Assembly: GCF_000518485.1 (NCBI RefSeq)
Contig: NZ_JADR01000002.1
Span: 248,001 to 312,000, forward strand
Length of the DNA stretch: 64,000 nt
Direction of reading: 5' to 3'
Origin: Olleya marilimosa CAM030
GTDB taxonomy: Bacteria; Bacteroidota; Bacteroidia; Flavobacteriales; Flavobacteriaceae
Shown here: piece by piece, positions 36,682 to 45,702 of the stretch
How positions within the stretch are numbered: position 1 is the first letter of the stretch
Layout of the letters: each line of letters begins with the position of its first letter
Made by a program: the position numbers and the translations under genes
Notes under the pieces: model-generated
What the model saw: only the letters and a program-made list of their open reading frames with translations
What the model was told of the DNA's origin: nothing
Databases searched by the model: none

Positions 36682-37359
36682 TTAGTCGTTTTTTACTTTT
36701 ATAGAACCACCAAAGGTTTGCTTTTTAGTTACTATTTGCGGATCACCATAAATATCTATATTTCCACCAGCTGTAATACGTGCATCTACAGAATTGCTAG
36801 CTTTAACCTCTGCTTCACCAGCTGCTCTAACTTTAACGGTAGTATTTTTTGTTTCAAAATCACGACCTTCATAAATACCTCCTGTATTAAGCGTAATGTC
36901 TTGGGTGTTGGCTTTACCTCTAGTTTCAATAATTCCGCCAGAAACAGCCCTTACATTAACTGTATCGACATCTAGACCAACAATTATAGATGCGCCTTCC
37001 TGTGCACGTAACTCTATATTATCCTGAGTTATTAACTCATTACCAACAACAATTGCTCCTTCATTTGCATCGATGACCTTTAAATCTGTGTAATGTACAG
37101 CTACAAAAGTTTTGGTACCATCAAAACTACGATCAAATTTCATGCGTACTTTTAAGGTATTATTTTTAATTATAATCTCTACATCATCCACATCCTCTCC
37201 AGTTATCATAACTTTATTTTCGTCCGATTTTACAAGGCTTACTTTAATTAAATCAAAGACTTTTACTTCGTTAAAATCACCAACGTTTTTGTTTTTTGGA
37301 TTTTGAGCAAAAACTAAAGTCGTTGCAAAAAATAAAACTGTAACTAATAAATTTTTCAT
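36682..37359 (-). CDS. Head-GIN domain (DUF2807) secreted protein
   Basis: 225 residues: a signal peptide (1-18, ending FAQ), then repeated short beta strands with Gly/Asn turns (GGIIETRG, GGIYEGRDF, GGNIDIYGDP). This is the DUF2807 right-handed solenoid common in Bacteroidota. The domain begins around FNEVKVFDLIKVSL. Function unknown; it is probably periplasmic or surface-exposed. Single-gene unit. Confidence 0.85.
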   Translation of the reverse strand: MKNLLVTVLFFATTLVFAQNPKNKNVGDFNEVKVFDLIKVSLVKSDENKVMITGEDVDDVEIIIKNNTLKVRMKFDRSFDGTKTFVAVHYTDLKVIDANEGAIVVGNELITQDNIELRAQEGASIIVGLDVDTVNVRAVSGGIIETRGKANTQDITLNTGGIYEGRDFETKNTTVKVRAAGEAEVKASNSVDARITAGGNIDIYGDPQIVTKKQTFGGSIKVKND

Positions 37360-37471
37360 CTTAAATAAGGTTTTGTTTTAATAAAGAGGCTTCTATTTTT
37401 GGTTTGTTACAGTTCTTAAAAAAATAGTCACTAATTACAACTATAAAGACCCACTTAAAACAGTTTAAAGT

Positions 37472-37774
37472 CTACTTTTGAGCAGCCACATTAACTGCTG
37501 TTCCTGTTACTGAAACAAAAAAATAAGAACCATTTACGGTTTCAAAATCAACATTTATGCCAACTACAGCATTTGCATTTAAATTGCTTGCATTGGTTTG
37601 TAACTCTTGAAAAGCATGCTCTTTTGCTTCGTTTATAACGTCTGTTGTTATCTCTTTATTTTTTTCGGTTTTAAAAGAAAATTTTGTTTTCATCTCAAAA
37701 GAGGTTCCAGTAATTATTCCTTTGTATTCAATGATTCTAAATCCTTCAATAGAATTTGTTGTTGTTAATATCAT
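37472..37774 (-). CDS. YbjQ/UPF0145 family protein
   Basis: 100 residues. ILTTTNSIEGFRIIEYKGIITG at the N-terminus, AFQELQTNASNLNANAVVGINVDFETV in the middle and the short final strand VSVTGTAVNV match the YbjQ (heavy-metal-binding-like, DUF74) family, a pentameric small protein of unclear role. Start ATG and length fit the family well. Confidence 0.88.
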   Translation of the reverse strand: MILTTTNSIEGFRIIEYKGIITGTSFEMKTKFSFKTEKNKEITTDVINEAKEHAFQELQTNASNLNANAVVGINVDFETVNGSYFFVSVTGTAVNVAAQK

Positions 37775-37854
37775 GGTTATGTGTTTTAATTATTAGTAGT
37801 TAAATGTAATAAAAAGTTACTGTTAATAACTTAAACCATAAATTTAACTAACAA

Positions 37855-37895
37855 AAAAATGCATCAAAAACTTATAGTTAATTGATGCATTTTTT
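37855..37895 (-). terminator. rnr terminator
   Basis: The stem AAAAATGCATCAA/TTGATGCATTTTT with a ~14-base loop, T-rich on the minus strand, 34 bases after the rnr stop at 37930. Confidence 0.75.
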
Positions 37896-37929
37896 AAAAT
37901 TATTGAGGCTTTAAAAAAGCTAATTACTA

Positions 37930-40173
37930 TTAACCTTCGTGTTTACCTATTAAGTTAAAATCAAGATGACGTTTTACTAAATCAGCTTGTTTTACTTTAA
38001 CAATAACTTCATCTCCAAGTTGATATACTATTTTAGTATCACGTCCAACTAATGCAAATTGGTCTTGGTCAAAATCAAAATGATCACCTTTAATATCTCT
38101 AATTCTAACCATACCTTCACATTTATTAGAGATAATCTCTACATAAATTCCCCAATCGGTTACACCAGAAATTACACCAACAAATTCCTCGTCTTGATGG
38201 TCTTGCATAAATTTAATTTGCATGTATTTAATCGAGTCGCGCTCTGCTTTAGTCGCTAAATATTCCATGTTACTAGAATGTTTACACTTCTCTTCATATT
38301 CTTCTTGATTAGCACTTTTTCCGCCATCTAAATAACGTTGTAATAGTCTATGTGCCATAACATCTGGATAACGTCTAATTGGAGAAGTAAAATGTGAATA
38401 ATCGCCAAATGCTAATCCGTAATGTCCTATATTTTTAGTAGTATATTCTGCTTTAGACATGGTTCTAATAGCTAACGTATCTACTAAATTTTGTTCTTTT
38501 TTACCTTGTACATCTGTTAATAACTGGTTTAAAGATGCTGCAATTCCGGTTTTACTATTAAAATTTAATTTATGACCAAATTTAGCAACTACACCTTGTA
38601 AAGCAGCTAATTTACTTTCATCTGGCTCATCATGCACACGATAAACAAATGTTTTTTCTGGTTTCATTTTAGATACAAATTCTGATACTTTTTTGTTAGC
38701 CAGAAGCATAAACTCCTCTATTAACTTGTTAGCATCTTTACTTGTTTTAAAATGAACACCAATTGGATTTGCATCTTTATCTAAAGAGAATTTAACTTCT
38801 ACTTTATCAAAACTAATGGCTCCTGATTGCATACGTTTATTACGCATTTTTTTAGCAAGCTCGTCTAATTTTAAAACCGCTTGTGCTATTTCTGGAGTTG
38901 TATTATACTGTTTACCAGTTAATGATACTTCATCTGGAATGGTTGTATCTATTTTTTCTGGATTAGAAATAATTTCGGTTTTATTAAAAGTAATGTTATT
39001 TTCAATGATTGCCTGTGCCTCTTCGTATGCAAAACGAGCATCACTATACGTTACTGTACGACCAAACCACTGGTCTTTAATTTCGGCTTTATCATTAATT
39101 TTAAATACTGCTGAAAACGTATATTTTTCTTCATGAGGACGTAATGAACAAGCACCATTTGATAAAATTTCTGGTAACATAGGTACTACTCTATCTACTA
39201 AGTATACTGAAGTTGCACGCTCATAGGCTTCGTCATCTAAAACAGTATTTTCCTTAAGATAGTGTGATACATCTGCAATATGGATTCCTATTTCATATAA
39301 ACCATTATCTAAAACTGTAAATGATAACGCATCATCAAAATCTTTAGCATCTTTTGGATCTATGGTAAAGGTTAAATCCTTACGCATATCTCGACGTTTT
39401 GCTATTTCTTCTGCAGTAATATTTAAATCAATGGAATTTGCATAATCCTCTACTTCGGTTGGAAACTCGTATGGTAAACCATATTCTGCTAGTATAGAAT
39501 GTATTTCTGTATTATGTTCTCCAGCTTTACCTAAAACTTTAATTACACGACCATTAGGTGAATCTGCTTTATCTGGCCAATCCTCCATTGTAACCACCAC
39601 TTTATCACCATCTTCGGCTTTAAAAGTTTTATTAATTGGCACAAAAATGTCAGTTTTCATTTTATTGCCATCTACTACAACAAAAGCAAAGTTTTTCTTT
39701 TCGTGAATTTGTATAATACCAACATACTCGGTTTTAGCACGTTTAATAATATTAGTAATCTCGCCTTCTAATTTACCTTGTTTTCTTCGTTTATAAACGT
39801 ATAATTCAACTTCGTCACCATTTAATGCTTTGTTAACATTGTTAGAAGCTATGTATATATCTGTATCAAAAGCATCGCAAATAACGTAACCGTTACCACG
39901 TTGAGCTGCATCAAAAATACCTGTATGATACTCTGTGTTAACAACTGCTTTAAATTTACCACGATCTGTTTCTATAATCTCCTCTTTAGCTTTAAGTTGT
40001 GCTAATTTTTTTATAATTTGATTTCGGCTACTTGCGTCATTCACTCCAATTTTAGCAGCAATTTGCTTATAATTAAAACTTTGGTTTCTATCTTTTTTTA
40101 AAATACTAAGAATTGTATTTGTAAGGTTGGAAATCTTATTATTTGAAGGTTTCCTGTGTTTCTTTTTTGTCAT
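37930..40173 (-). CDS. rnr: Ribonuclease R
   Basis: 747 residues in the order N-terminal helix-turn-helix-like region (about 10-70), cold-shock domains, RNB catalytic domain, C-terminal S1 domain. The RNB signature DFDDALSF supplies the metal-binding aspartates, and SNGACSLRPHEEKYTFSAVF and YALFGDYSHFTSPIRRYPDV-like blocks follow. It degrades structured RNA 3' to 5'. Its start faces the 0.7 kb AT-rich gap. Single-gene unit with its own terminator. Confidence 0.95.
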   Translation of the reverse strand: MTKKKHRKPSNNKISNLTNTILSILKKDRNQSFNYKQIAAKIGVNDASSRNQIIKKLAQLKAKEEIIETDRGKFKAVVNTEYHTGIFDAAQRGNGYVICDAFDTDIYIASNNVNKALNGDEVELYVYKRRKQGKLEGEITNIIKRAKTEYVGIIQIHEKKNFAFVVVDGNKMKTDIFVPINKTFKAEDGDKVVVTMEDWPDKADSPNGRVIKVLGKAGEHNTEIHSILAEYGLPYEFPTEVEDYANSIDLNITAEEIAKRRDMRKDLTFTIDPKDAKDFDDALSFTVLDNGLYEIGIHIADVSHYLKENTVLDDEAYERATSVYLVDRVVPMLPEILSNGACSLRPHEEKYTFSAVFKINDKAEIKDQWFGRTVTYSDARFAYEEAQAIIENNITFNKTEIISNPEKIDTTIPDEVSLTGKQYNTTPEIAQAVLKLDELAKKMRNKRMQSGAISFDKVEVKFSLDKDANPIGVHFKTSKDANKLIEEFMLLANKKVSEFVSKMKPEKTFVYRVHDEPDESKLAALQGVVAKFGHKLNFNSKTGIAASLNQLLTDVQGKKEQNLVDTLAIRTMSKAEYTTKNIGHYGLAFGDYSHFTSPIRRYPDVMAHRLLQRYLDGGKSANQEEYEEKCKHSSNMEYLATKAERDSIKYMQIKFMQDHQDEEFVGVISGVTDWGIYVEIISNKCEGMVRIRDIKGDHFDFDQDQFALVGRDTKIVYQLGDEVIVKVKQADLVKRHLDFNLIGKHEG

Positions 40174-40322
40174 TTAATTTGTAATCTATTGAATCTCTAA
40201 GATACTTGAAATTCGGTTATTGATAACTTAATATAAGGAGAAGATTGGTTATTAAGTTTTTACAAAGCTACGTTATTATAATTAAATGAATATTAAACTA
40301 ATATTAAATCTTAATTTTAGAC

Positions 40323-40331
40323 TTATTCACA
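40323..40331 (+). promoter_or_regulatory. DnaA-box-like 9-mer TTATTCACA
   Basis: Matches the TTATNCACA consensus exactly, inside the AT-rich gap. Confidence 0.45.
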
Positions 40332-40838
40332 TATATACTATATATCATTTATTTTCTTTTAAATTTTAAAAAAAAAATAGTGATTATTATAGCTTGTTAA
40401 TAACGGTATAACTTTTTTATATTTTAATTTGATTTGGTTAATAATAGAGTCTATTAACAAGTTATTAGCTATCTAAAGTATTTGGTTTTAAAGTAAATAC
40501 TTATGTTATTAACAACTGTTAATAACGACTGTTGACAATAGATTTTTAATAAGTATTTTTAAAATTGATGTTGGTATGTGTAAATTTTTTAATGATAAGT
40601 ATCCAAAAAAAAAGGGTTAACTTTTTTGGTTGTTAATAACCAATTTTGGTTTGGAAAATTAACTGGATAATCCTAATAAAAGTTTTAAAAAACAATCACA
40701 AGATATTAACAAGTAATGAATACTAAATCATGAGAAGTTAACAATCCTTTAATACTATTTGATTTTTGAAATAAATACCAAGTTAATTTTTATGAATAAG
40801 TTAATACCTATTACTTATTAATACTTGTAATCAATTAT

Positions 40839-40846
40839 TAACTTTG
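40839..40846 (+). promoter_or_regulatory. -7 element (TAACTTTG) before rpiB
   Basis: A TAnnTTTG match ending 32 bases before the rpiB ATG at 40879. Confidence 0.45.
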
Positions 40847-40878
40847 AAATCTAATAATACAATAACACAACTACTACT

Positions 40879-41313
40879 ATGAAAATATCAATTGGTAACG
40901 ATCATGCAGGCACAGACTATAAGTTTGCTATCGTTAAGCATTTAGAAGCAAAAGGCTACACTGTTAATAACTATGGTACAGACCAAATAGACAGCGTAGA
41001 TTATCCAGATTTTGTACATCCTGTTGCAAACGATGTTGCAAATAATACTGTAGATTTTGGGATTTTAATTTGTGGTAGCGCAAATGGTGTGGCTATGACT
41101 GCTAATAAACACCAAAAAGTTAGAGCTGGTATTTGCTGGACTAAAGAGATTACAGAGTTAACAAGACAACATAATAATGCTAATATAATTTGTATTCCTG
41201 CACGTTATACAGCTGTACAGCAGGCAATAGCTATGGTAGATACATTTTTAGAAACTAAGTTTGAAGGTGGACGTCACCAAAACCGAGTAGATAAAATACC
41301 AGTTAATTGTTAA
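40879..41313 (+). CDS. rpiB: Ribose-5-phosphate isomerase B
   Basis: 144 residues, RpiB/LacAB fold. It has IGNDHAGTDYK (4-14), VDYPDFVHPVA, the active-site cysteine block GILICGSANGVAMTANKH (Cys about 70), and the N-terminal-like closing helix. It interconverts ribose-5-phosphate and ribulose-5-phosphate in the pentose phosphate pathway. It borders the candidate origin region and is followed by a hairpin. Confidence 0.95.
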   Translation: MKISIGNDHAGTDYKFAIVKHLEAKGYTVNNYGTDQIDSVDYPDFVHPVANDVANNTVDFGILICGSANGVAMTANKHQKVRAGICWTKEITELTRQHNNANIICIPARYTAVQQAIAMVDTFLETKFEGGRHQNRVDKIPVNC

Positions 41314-41323
41314 TAACCCTATT

Positions 41324-41356
41324 TTAGACTACAAGCTTAATAAGCTTGTAGTCTAA
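41324..41356 (+). terminator. Hairpin after rpiB
   Basis: A nearly perfect 33-base palindrome, TTAGACTACAAGCTTA with its complement around one base, 11 bases after the rpiB stop. The T-run behind it is interrupted, so terminator strength is uncertain. Confidence 0.55.
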
Positions 41357-41386
41357 TTTATAATTTTACTTTAATTATTTACTATT

Positions 41387-41830
41387 ATGTTAGACATACA
41401 AACTAAAACTTTTGACCAATTAACAACACAAGAGTTGTACGATATTTTACAATTACGAAGTGAAGTTTTTGTGGTTGAGCAAGATTGTGTGTATCAGGAT
41501 ATTGATGGTAAAGACCAAAAAGCATTGCATATTATAGGATTTAAAAATGGTAAAGTTGTGGCTTATACACGTGTTTTTAAACCAGGTGATTATTTTGAAT
41601 TTTCTAGTATTGGTAGAGTAGTGGTTGCCCATAATGAGCGCCAACATAAATATGGTTTTGATATTATGAAAGCCTCAATTGATGCTATTAAAACACACCA
41701 TAATGAGACTAAAATAAAAATATCTGCACAGTGTTATTTAAAACGTTTTTATAACAGTTTAGAATTTTTTGAAATAGGTGAGGAGTACCTAGAAGATGGT
41801 ATACCACACGTAGCGATGATTAAAGGTTAA
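41387..41830 (+). CDS. ElaA-like GNAT acetyltransferase
   Basis: 147 residues. YDILQLRSEVFVVEQDCVYQDIDGKD is the ElaA opening, and FSSIGRVVVAHNERQHKYGFDIMK covers the acetyl-CoA-binding loop (R-x-x-x-x-G variant). The GEEYLEDGIPHVAM ending is also characteristic. It transfers an acetyl group to an unknown amine. The gene directly abuts the stop of the convergent ompA-family gene at 41831. Confidence 0.88.
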   Translation: MLDIQTKTFDQLTTQELYDILQLRSEVFVVEQDCVYQDIDGKDQKALHIIGFKNGKVVAYTRVFKPGDYFEFSSIGRVVVAHNERQHKYGFDIMKASIDAIKTHHNETKIKISAQCYLKRFYNSLEFFEIGEEYLEDGIPHVAMIKG

Positions 41831-42697
41831 TTACTCTGCTTTACCTACATAAGTTACTAAAATCTCTACACGTCTGTCTAGTTCTGGAGCTCCACCAAGT
41901 GGAAATTTACGACGCATACCAACGTATTTCATTCGTTTTTTATCAACCCCTTTTTTAGCTAAATAGTCATAAATATATTTGGCTCTGGCTACAGATAAAT
42001 TACGTTTTTTTGTCTTTTTATCTACAGCATCACGACTCATTTGTGTGCAACATACATGACCTTGTATTGTAAAATAGATGTTTTTTTTAGCGACTAAAAT
42101 TTTAGCCAAATCCTCTAAAGTCTTTTTAGACTCTGAGGTTACATAACTATAACTGGTTTTAAAATAAATTTTGTCAAGCGTTATTTTATCTCCTTTTTTT
42201 ATAGTGCCTTTTGCTATATCATCTGTAGTTTTTTTACTGTTATCTGTTCTATTATCAGTGACTTCTTCAGGTTGAGTAATGGTCTTTTTTTCGGGAAGTT
42301 TTGGTGTTACAATGATTTCTACCTTACGGTTTAAACCTCTTATTTGGTGGACTTCTTCTTCGTTTAAAACCTTTAATAATATTTCGCCTTTACCGTTTAC
42401 ATTGGTAATTAAACTTTCGTCAATACCATAACCAGCAAATAGCTCTTTGATAGTATTTGCTCTGTTTTGTGATAACTCTAAATTATAGTCATTTGATCCT
42501 CTATCATCCGTAAAACCATAGATAGAAATTTTTTGAATTGCTATGGTATCTAGGTTAGAAATAAATAGTAAAATACGGTTTTCTTCAGTTAAAGGAACGT
42601 CGTATTCGTCTGTATTAAAATACACATCATGTGTTAATTCGCTTTGCGAAAAACCTAATGTTGTACTTAATAGTATTATTAAAAATAAATGCTTCAT
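41831..42697 (-). CDS. OmpA-family protein with two OmpA-like domains
   Basis: 288 residues with a signal peptide (1-17, ending GFS). The first OmpA-like unit has SIYGFTDDRGSNDYNLELSQ with RA (about 59-82). A short Thr/Lys linker follows, then a second unit with TIQGHVCC, LSVARAKYIYDYLAKKGV and MKYVGMRRKFP, ending GAPELDRRVEILVTY. OmpA domains bind peptidoglycan through Asp/Arg; the first unit has GFTDDRGS in place. It has no N-terminal barrel, so it is probably a periplasmic tether. The CC pair in unit 2 could be a disulfide or redox site. Confidence 0.85.
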   Translation of the reverse strand: MKHLFLIILLSTTLGFSQSELTHDVYFNTDEYDVPLTEENRILLFISNLDTIAIQKISIYGFTDDRGSNDYNLELSQNRANTIKELFAGYGIDESLITNVNGKGEILLKVLNEEEVHQIRGLNRKVEIIVTPKLPEKKTITQPEEVTDNRTDNSKKTTDDIAKGTIKKGDKITLDKIYFKTSYSYVTSESKKTLEDLAKILVAKKNIYFTIQGHVCCTQMSRDAVDKKTKKRNLSVARAKYIYDYLAKKGVDKKRMKYVGMRRKFPLGGAPELDRRVEILVTYVGKAE

Positions 42698-42756
42698 GAT
42701 TTTAAACTAGCATTAAATATACCAAAAATTTAATATGTTAAAATGTGTAGGCTTAA

Positions 42757-44391
42757 TTAGTTTAAATATCTATTATATTTAGATGGGTTTGATAATATAT
42801 CTGTAGCTGTTTTAATCTCTTCGTTATGAGTTTTGTAGTACTCGTATAATCCTTCTCTGTAGACGTAACGTTTAACTATTTCGTCTGTTAATAAGTTGAT
42901 CAATTGTTTTTTATTGTTCTCAACTGCTTTAGCTTTAGAATTGTCTAAATTAGTTATTAAGGTTTTGTAATCTTTACTAATATCATCATCTAAATTTTCT
43001 GATTTTGAAACTTCTAATGCTTTTTTAAGTGCTTTTTCTGTTTCGGTTTCAAACTCAAAACCTGATGTGTTTAAGTAATTTTTAAAGCTATTAAAGTCAG
43101 CATCTGTTAATTTAAATTTAGAAATATCTTCTACTTTATTGGTGTAATAGTATTTAGTAGCAAAATCAAAAATGCTTTGACTGTTTAAAATAGCATCTGT
43201 TATTGCTGTATTTTTAGTTACTTCTAAAGCTTCGTCAGGAAACACACCACCACCATCAAAAACCTTACGACCATTTTTAGTTTTAAATACATTATAATTT
43301 TCTTGTTTAACTCTAACAGCGTTACCGTTGTCATCTCTGTTCCAATAATCTAAAGCCTGTATACATCTTCCAGAAGGTGTATAATATCTTGATATTGTTA
43401 CTTTAAGTTGCGTCCCATAGGTTAATTTTTTTGGACGTTGTACTAATCCTTTTCCAAAACTTCTAGAGCCTACTATTACAGCACGATCTAGGTCTTGTAA
43501 TGTACCAGAAACAATCTCTGATGCTGATGCGCTACGACCATCAATTAAAACTACTACTGGAATGTTAACATCTATAGGATCTTTTTTAGTATAGTAAGTT
43601 TGATTGTATTTTGATACTTTGGATTTTGTGGTAACTACTAATTGTCCTTTAGGAACAAATAAGTTAACAATATTAACCGCTTCGTTTAATAAACCACCAG
43701 GATTACCTCTTAGATCTAAAATTATTTGTGTTGCACCTTGCGCTTTTAAATCCTTTAATGCATAACCTGTTTGTAAAGATGCTTTTTCGTTAAATTTTTG
43801 AAGTACTATATAGCCTGTTTGCGCATCTATCATAGAAAAATGAGGTACAGCATCTATTTCTATCTCAGATCGTGTTACAGTAGTGTTATTTGTTTTTCCT
43901 TGGCGTTTATAGGTAATTTCTAGTTTAGAGTTTGGTGTCCCTTTTAATAAATCTGAAGCATCACCTTCAAATCCATCAATTACTGTTCCATCTACAGCTA
44001 TAATTTCGTCTCCTGCTTTTAATCCTGCTTTATCTGCTGGATAGTCTTTATAAGGCTCTATAACTAGTAACTTGTCTTTTAAGGTCTTAATTCTAGCTCC
44101 AACACCTGTATAATCTCCTGTACGACGTATGCGCTCTGCTTCCACATCTTGCTCGTTATAAAATTTTGTATATGGATCCAAGTCGTTAAGCATATTTTTA
44201 ATGGCATTATCCATTAATTCTGCAGGATTAGTTTCGTCAACATAGTTCATATTTAGCTCTTTAAAAAGTGTTGTGAATATTTCTATTTGTTTAGCTATTT
44301 CAAAAAAATCACTTTTAAAAGCAGTTCCTGTAAACAGAATAGTAAGTGCTAATATTGGAATTATAAGACGTTTTTTTAATAAGTTTTTCAT
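42757..44391 (-). CDS. S41 carboxyl-terminal processing protease (CtpA-like)
   Basis: 544 residues: a hydrophobic N-terminal anchor (1-25), a PDZ domain (about 90-170, with GVGARI and ADKAGLKAGDEIIAVDG), and a S41 catalytic domain. The nucleophile is in GRSASASEIVSG (285-296) and the catalytic lysine in RSFGKGLVQ (Lys314). After that comes a ~150-residue helical tail. It trims C-termini of periplasmic proteins. It lies 49 bases after rnpA on the same strand and may share its transcript. Confidence 0.93.
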   Translation of the reverse strand: MKNLLKKRLIIPILALTILFTGTAFKSDFFEIAKQIEIFTTLFKELNMNYVDETNPAELMDNAIKNMLNDLDPYTKFYNEQDVEAERIRRTGDYTGVGARIKTLKDKLLVIEPYKDYPADKAGLKAGDEIIAVDGTVIDGFEGDASDLLKGTPNSKLEITYKRQGKTNNTTVTRSEIEIDAVPHFSMIDAQTGYIVLQKFNEKASLQTGYALKDLKAQGATQIILDLRGNPGGLLNEAVNIVNLFVPKGQLVVTTKSKVSKYNQTYYTKKDPIDVNIPVVVLIDGRSASASEIVSGTLQDLDRAVIVGSRSFGKGLVQRPKKLTYGTQLKVTISRYYTPSGRCIQALDYWNRDDNGNAVRVKQENYNVFKTKNGRKVFDGGGVFPDEALEVTKNTAITDAILNSQSIFDFATKYYYTNKVEDISKFKLTDADFNSFKNYLNTSGFEFETETEKALKKALEVSKSENLDDDISKDYKTLITNLDNSKAKAVENNKKQLINLLTDEIVKRYVYREGLYEYYKTHNEEIKTATDILSNPSKYNRYLN

Positions 44392-44440
44392 GATGTATAT
44401 TTTGAACTAAATGCAATAAGAATTTAAAAAATAAAAGTCT

Positions 44441-44806
44441 TTATTGTTTAGAAATTTGGTCATTAAATTTAGATAATAACGTTTTCATTTTTTGATTAAT
44501 TACCTCAAAATCTGGCATTTCTTTACTAAGATATAAAATCATAAGCGTGAAATGGTCATTATTATTGTCTATTAATAGATTTTTATTTAATCTGTAGCCT
44601 TCCCTAAGTAAGCGTTTAACACGAATCCTATCTACAGCTTTTTTAAAATTACGTTTACTTGCAGATACACCAACTTTTAAAGTAGTATCATTTTTTAAAT
44701 ATACCATACGTAATGGATAAGCAGACACTGATTTACCTTGTTCAAACAATTTTTCGATTGCTTTTTGGCTTTTAAGTTTTTCGTGTTTGTTATAAGTAAG
44801 ACGCAT
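44441..44806 (-). CDS. rnpA: Ribonuclease P protein component
   Basis: 121 residues. The start YNKHEKLKSQKAIEKLFEQGKS and the RNR motif region (KRNFKKAVDRIRVKRLLRE) are diagnostic. It binds RNase P RNA and helps 5' maturation of tRNAs. rpmH, its usual neighbour, is not found here. Its ATG lies only 2 bases from the stop of a LexA-like regulator, so the two are probably translationally coupled, an unusual pairing. Confidence 0.93.
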   Translation of the reverse strand: MRLTYNKHEKLKSQKAIEKLFEQGKSVSAYPLRMVYLKNDTTLKVGVSASKRNFKKAVDRIRVKRLLREGYRLNKNLLIDNNNDHFTLMILYLSKEMPDFEVINQKMKTLLSKFNDQISKQ

Positions 44807-44808
44807 TA

Positions 44809-45624
44809 TTAATTATTTTTTAAACTTTTTTTTAATACAGAATCTTGAAGTTGTACTAATTTAGTTTCAAGTTCATGTAACCTATCATACACATCCACAG
44901 GTTGAGCTATTTGTTTGGATGCATACATTTTTACGTGCCAAATTTCCATAATATCTTCAATATTTATTGAAAAATCTGGATAATTTCCGTCTTTGTTATC
45001 ACTTTTTAAAATTAGTTTTTTATCCTTTGTAGTGGTGTTAATAACACGCTTTAATACAATACCATCATTTTTGCTAATTACAACATAAATTTGATCGTTT
45101 TTAATATCTACTAATTGTTCTACATATTTAGCAAAAACTAAATCTCCATCAAAAAATGTACTAACCATAGAGTGACCTTGGACCTCAAAACATCTAAACG
45201 TACCATTGGTAAGATTAGGCATGTAAAATGAGGGAAGGGTTTGAATATACTGTGCATCTGCATATCCATTTAAATATCCAGCACGTGCTTTTATAGGTAC
45301 ATAAATAATATTTTCGGTATTATCCTGATTTACCGAAATGACTTGAGGTACACTAGAAAATGTTGGGTTATTTGGTAAATCTTGATTTAACATGATTTTA
45401 CTTTTTCCAAATAGATAATTAGGATTGATATTAAAAACTTCAATAATGGCGTTTAATACATCATAACCAGGTTTGGTTTTTTTGCGTGTACCATCCTTTT
45501 GTAAACGTCCATTTATAATACTATCAATAGTTGTACCTGTGACACCTATACGTTTTGAAAACGCATAATTATTAAGATTAAAATGGTTGATTATTGTGGT
45601 GATTTTTTCATCAATCTGCTGCAT
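44809..45624 (-). CDS. XRE-type helix-turn-helix regulator with S24 (LexA/CI-like) domain
   Basis: 271 residues. The N-terminal helix-turn-helix (about 8-70; NNYAFSKRIGVTGTTIDSIING) is followed by a linker and a C-terminal S24 domain. That domain has the catalytic Ser152 in EVQGHSMVSTFFDGDLV and the catalytic Lys192 in GIVLKRV. An Ala115-Gly116 pair in the KARAGY turn is a candidate self-cleavage site. The fold is that of phage CI and LexA repressors, which cleave themselves after RecA activation. No phage genes are nearby, so it is probably chromosomal. It lies directly before rnpA. Confidence 0.88.
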   Translation of the reverse strand: MQQIDEKITTIINHFNLNNYAFSKRIGVTGTTIDSIINGRLQKDGTRKKTKPGYDVLNAIIEVFNINPNYLFGKSKIMLNQDLPNNPTFSSVPQVISVNQDNTENIIYVPIKARAGYLNGYADAQYIQTLPSFYMPNLTNGTFRCFEVQGHSMVSTFFDGDLVFAKYVEQLVDIKNDQIYVVISKNDGIVLKRVINTTTKDKKLILKSDNKDGNYPDFSINIEDIMEIWHVKMYASKQIAQPVDVYDRLHELETKLVQLQDSVLKKSLKNN

Positions 45625-45702
45625 AACTCAAGAGGTAATCCTATTTAAAATCAAATTAAAGGCTAATATACAAATTAATAAAAGTTAAACATTTTTACTA
45701 CT

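Larger units (their letters stand above)
40174..40878. other. AT-rich divergent gap, candidate replication origin
   Basis: 705 bases without a gene between divergent rnr and rpiB, visibly richer in A/T than its surroundings. It holds an exact DnaA-box match TTATTCACA (40323-40331). It also holds four exact copies of TGTTAATAA/TTATTAACA (40395-40403, 40506-40514, 40517-40525, 40631-40639), plus one-mismatch forms at 40451 and 40703. mnmG with two parS sites lies 18-20 kb to the left and rnpA 4 kb to the right. No dnaA gene is present, but oriC is often away from dnaA in this phylum. Inference, not proof. Confidence 0.45.

Noticed and set aside
37821-37829. TGTTAATAA 9-mer outside the AT-rich gap (also at 41308)
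   Set aside because: Isolated copies; expected by chance in this base composition, so not counted as origin evidence.
41565-41585. CACGTG core inside the ElaA-like gene (and at 32305, 33140, 45290)
   Set aside because: Only the six-base centre matches parS; the flanking GTTNC/GNAAC bases are missing.
44809-45624. LexA/CI-like regulator as sign of a prophage
   Set aside because: No integrase, structural or lysis genes nearby; neighbours are housekeeping genes.
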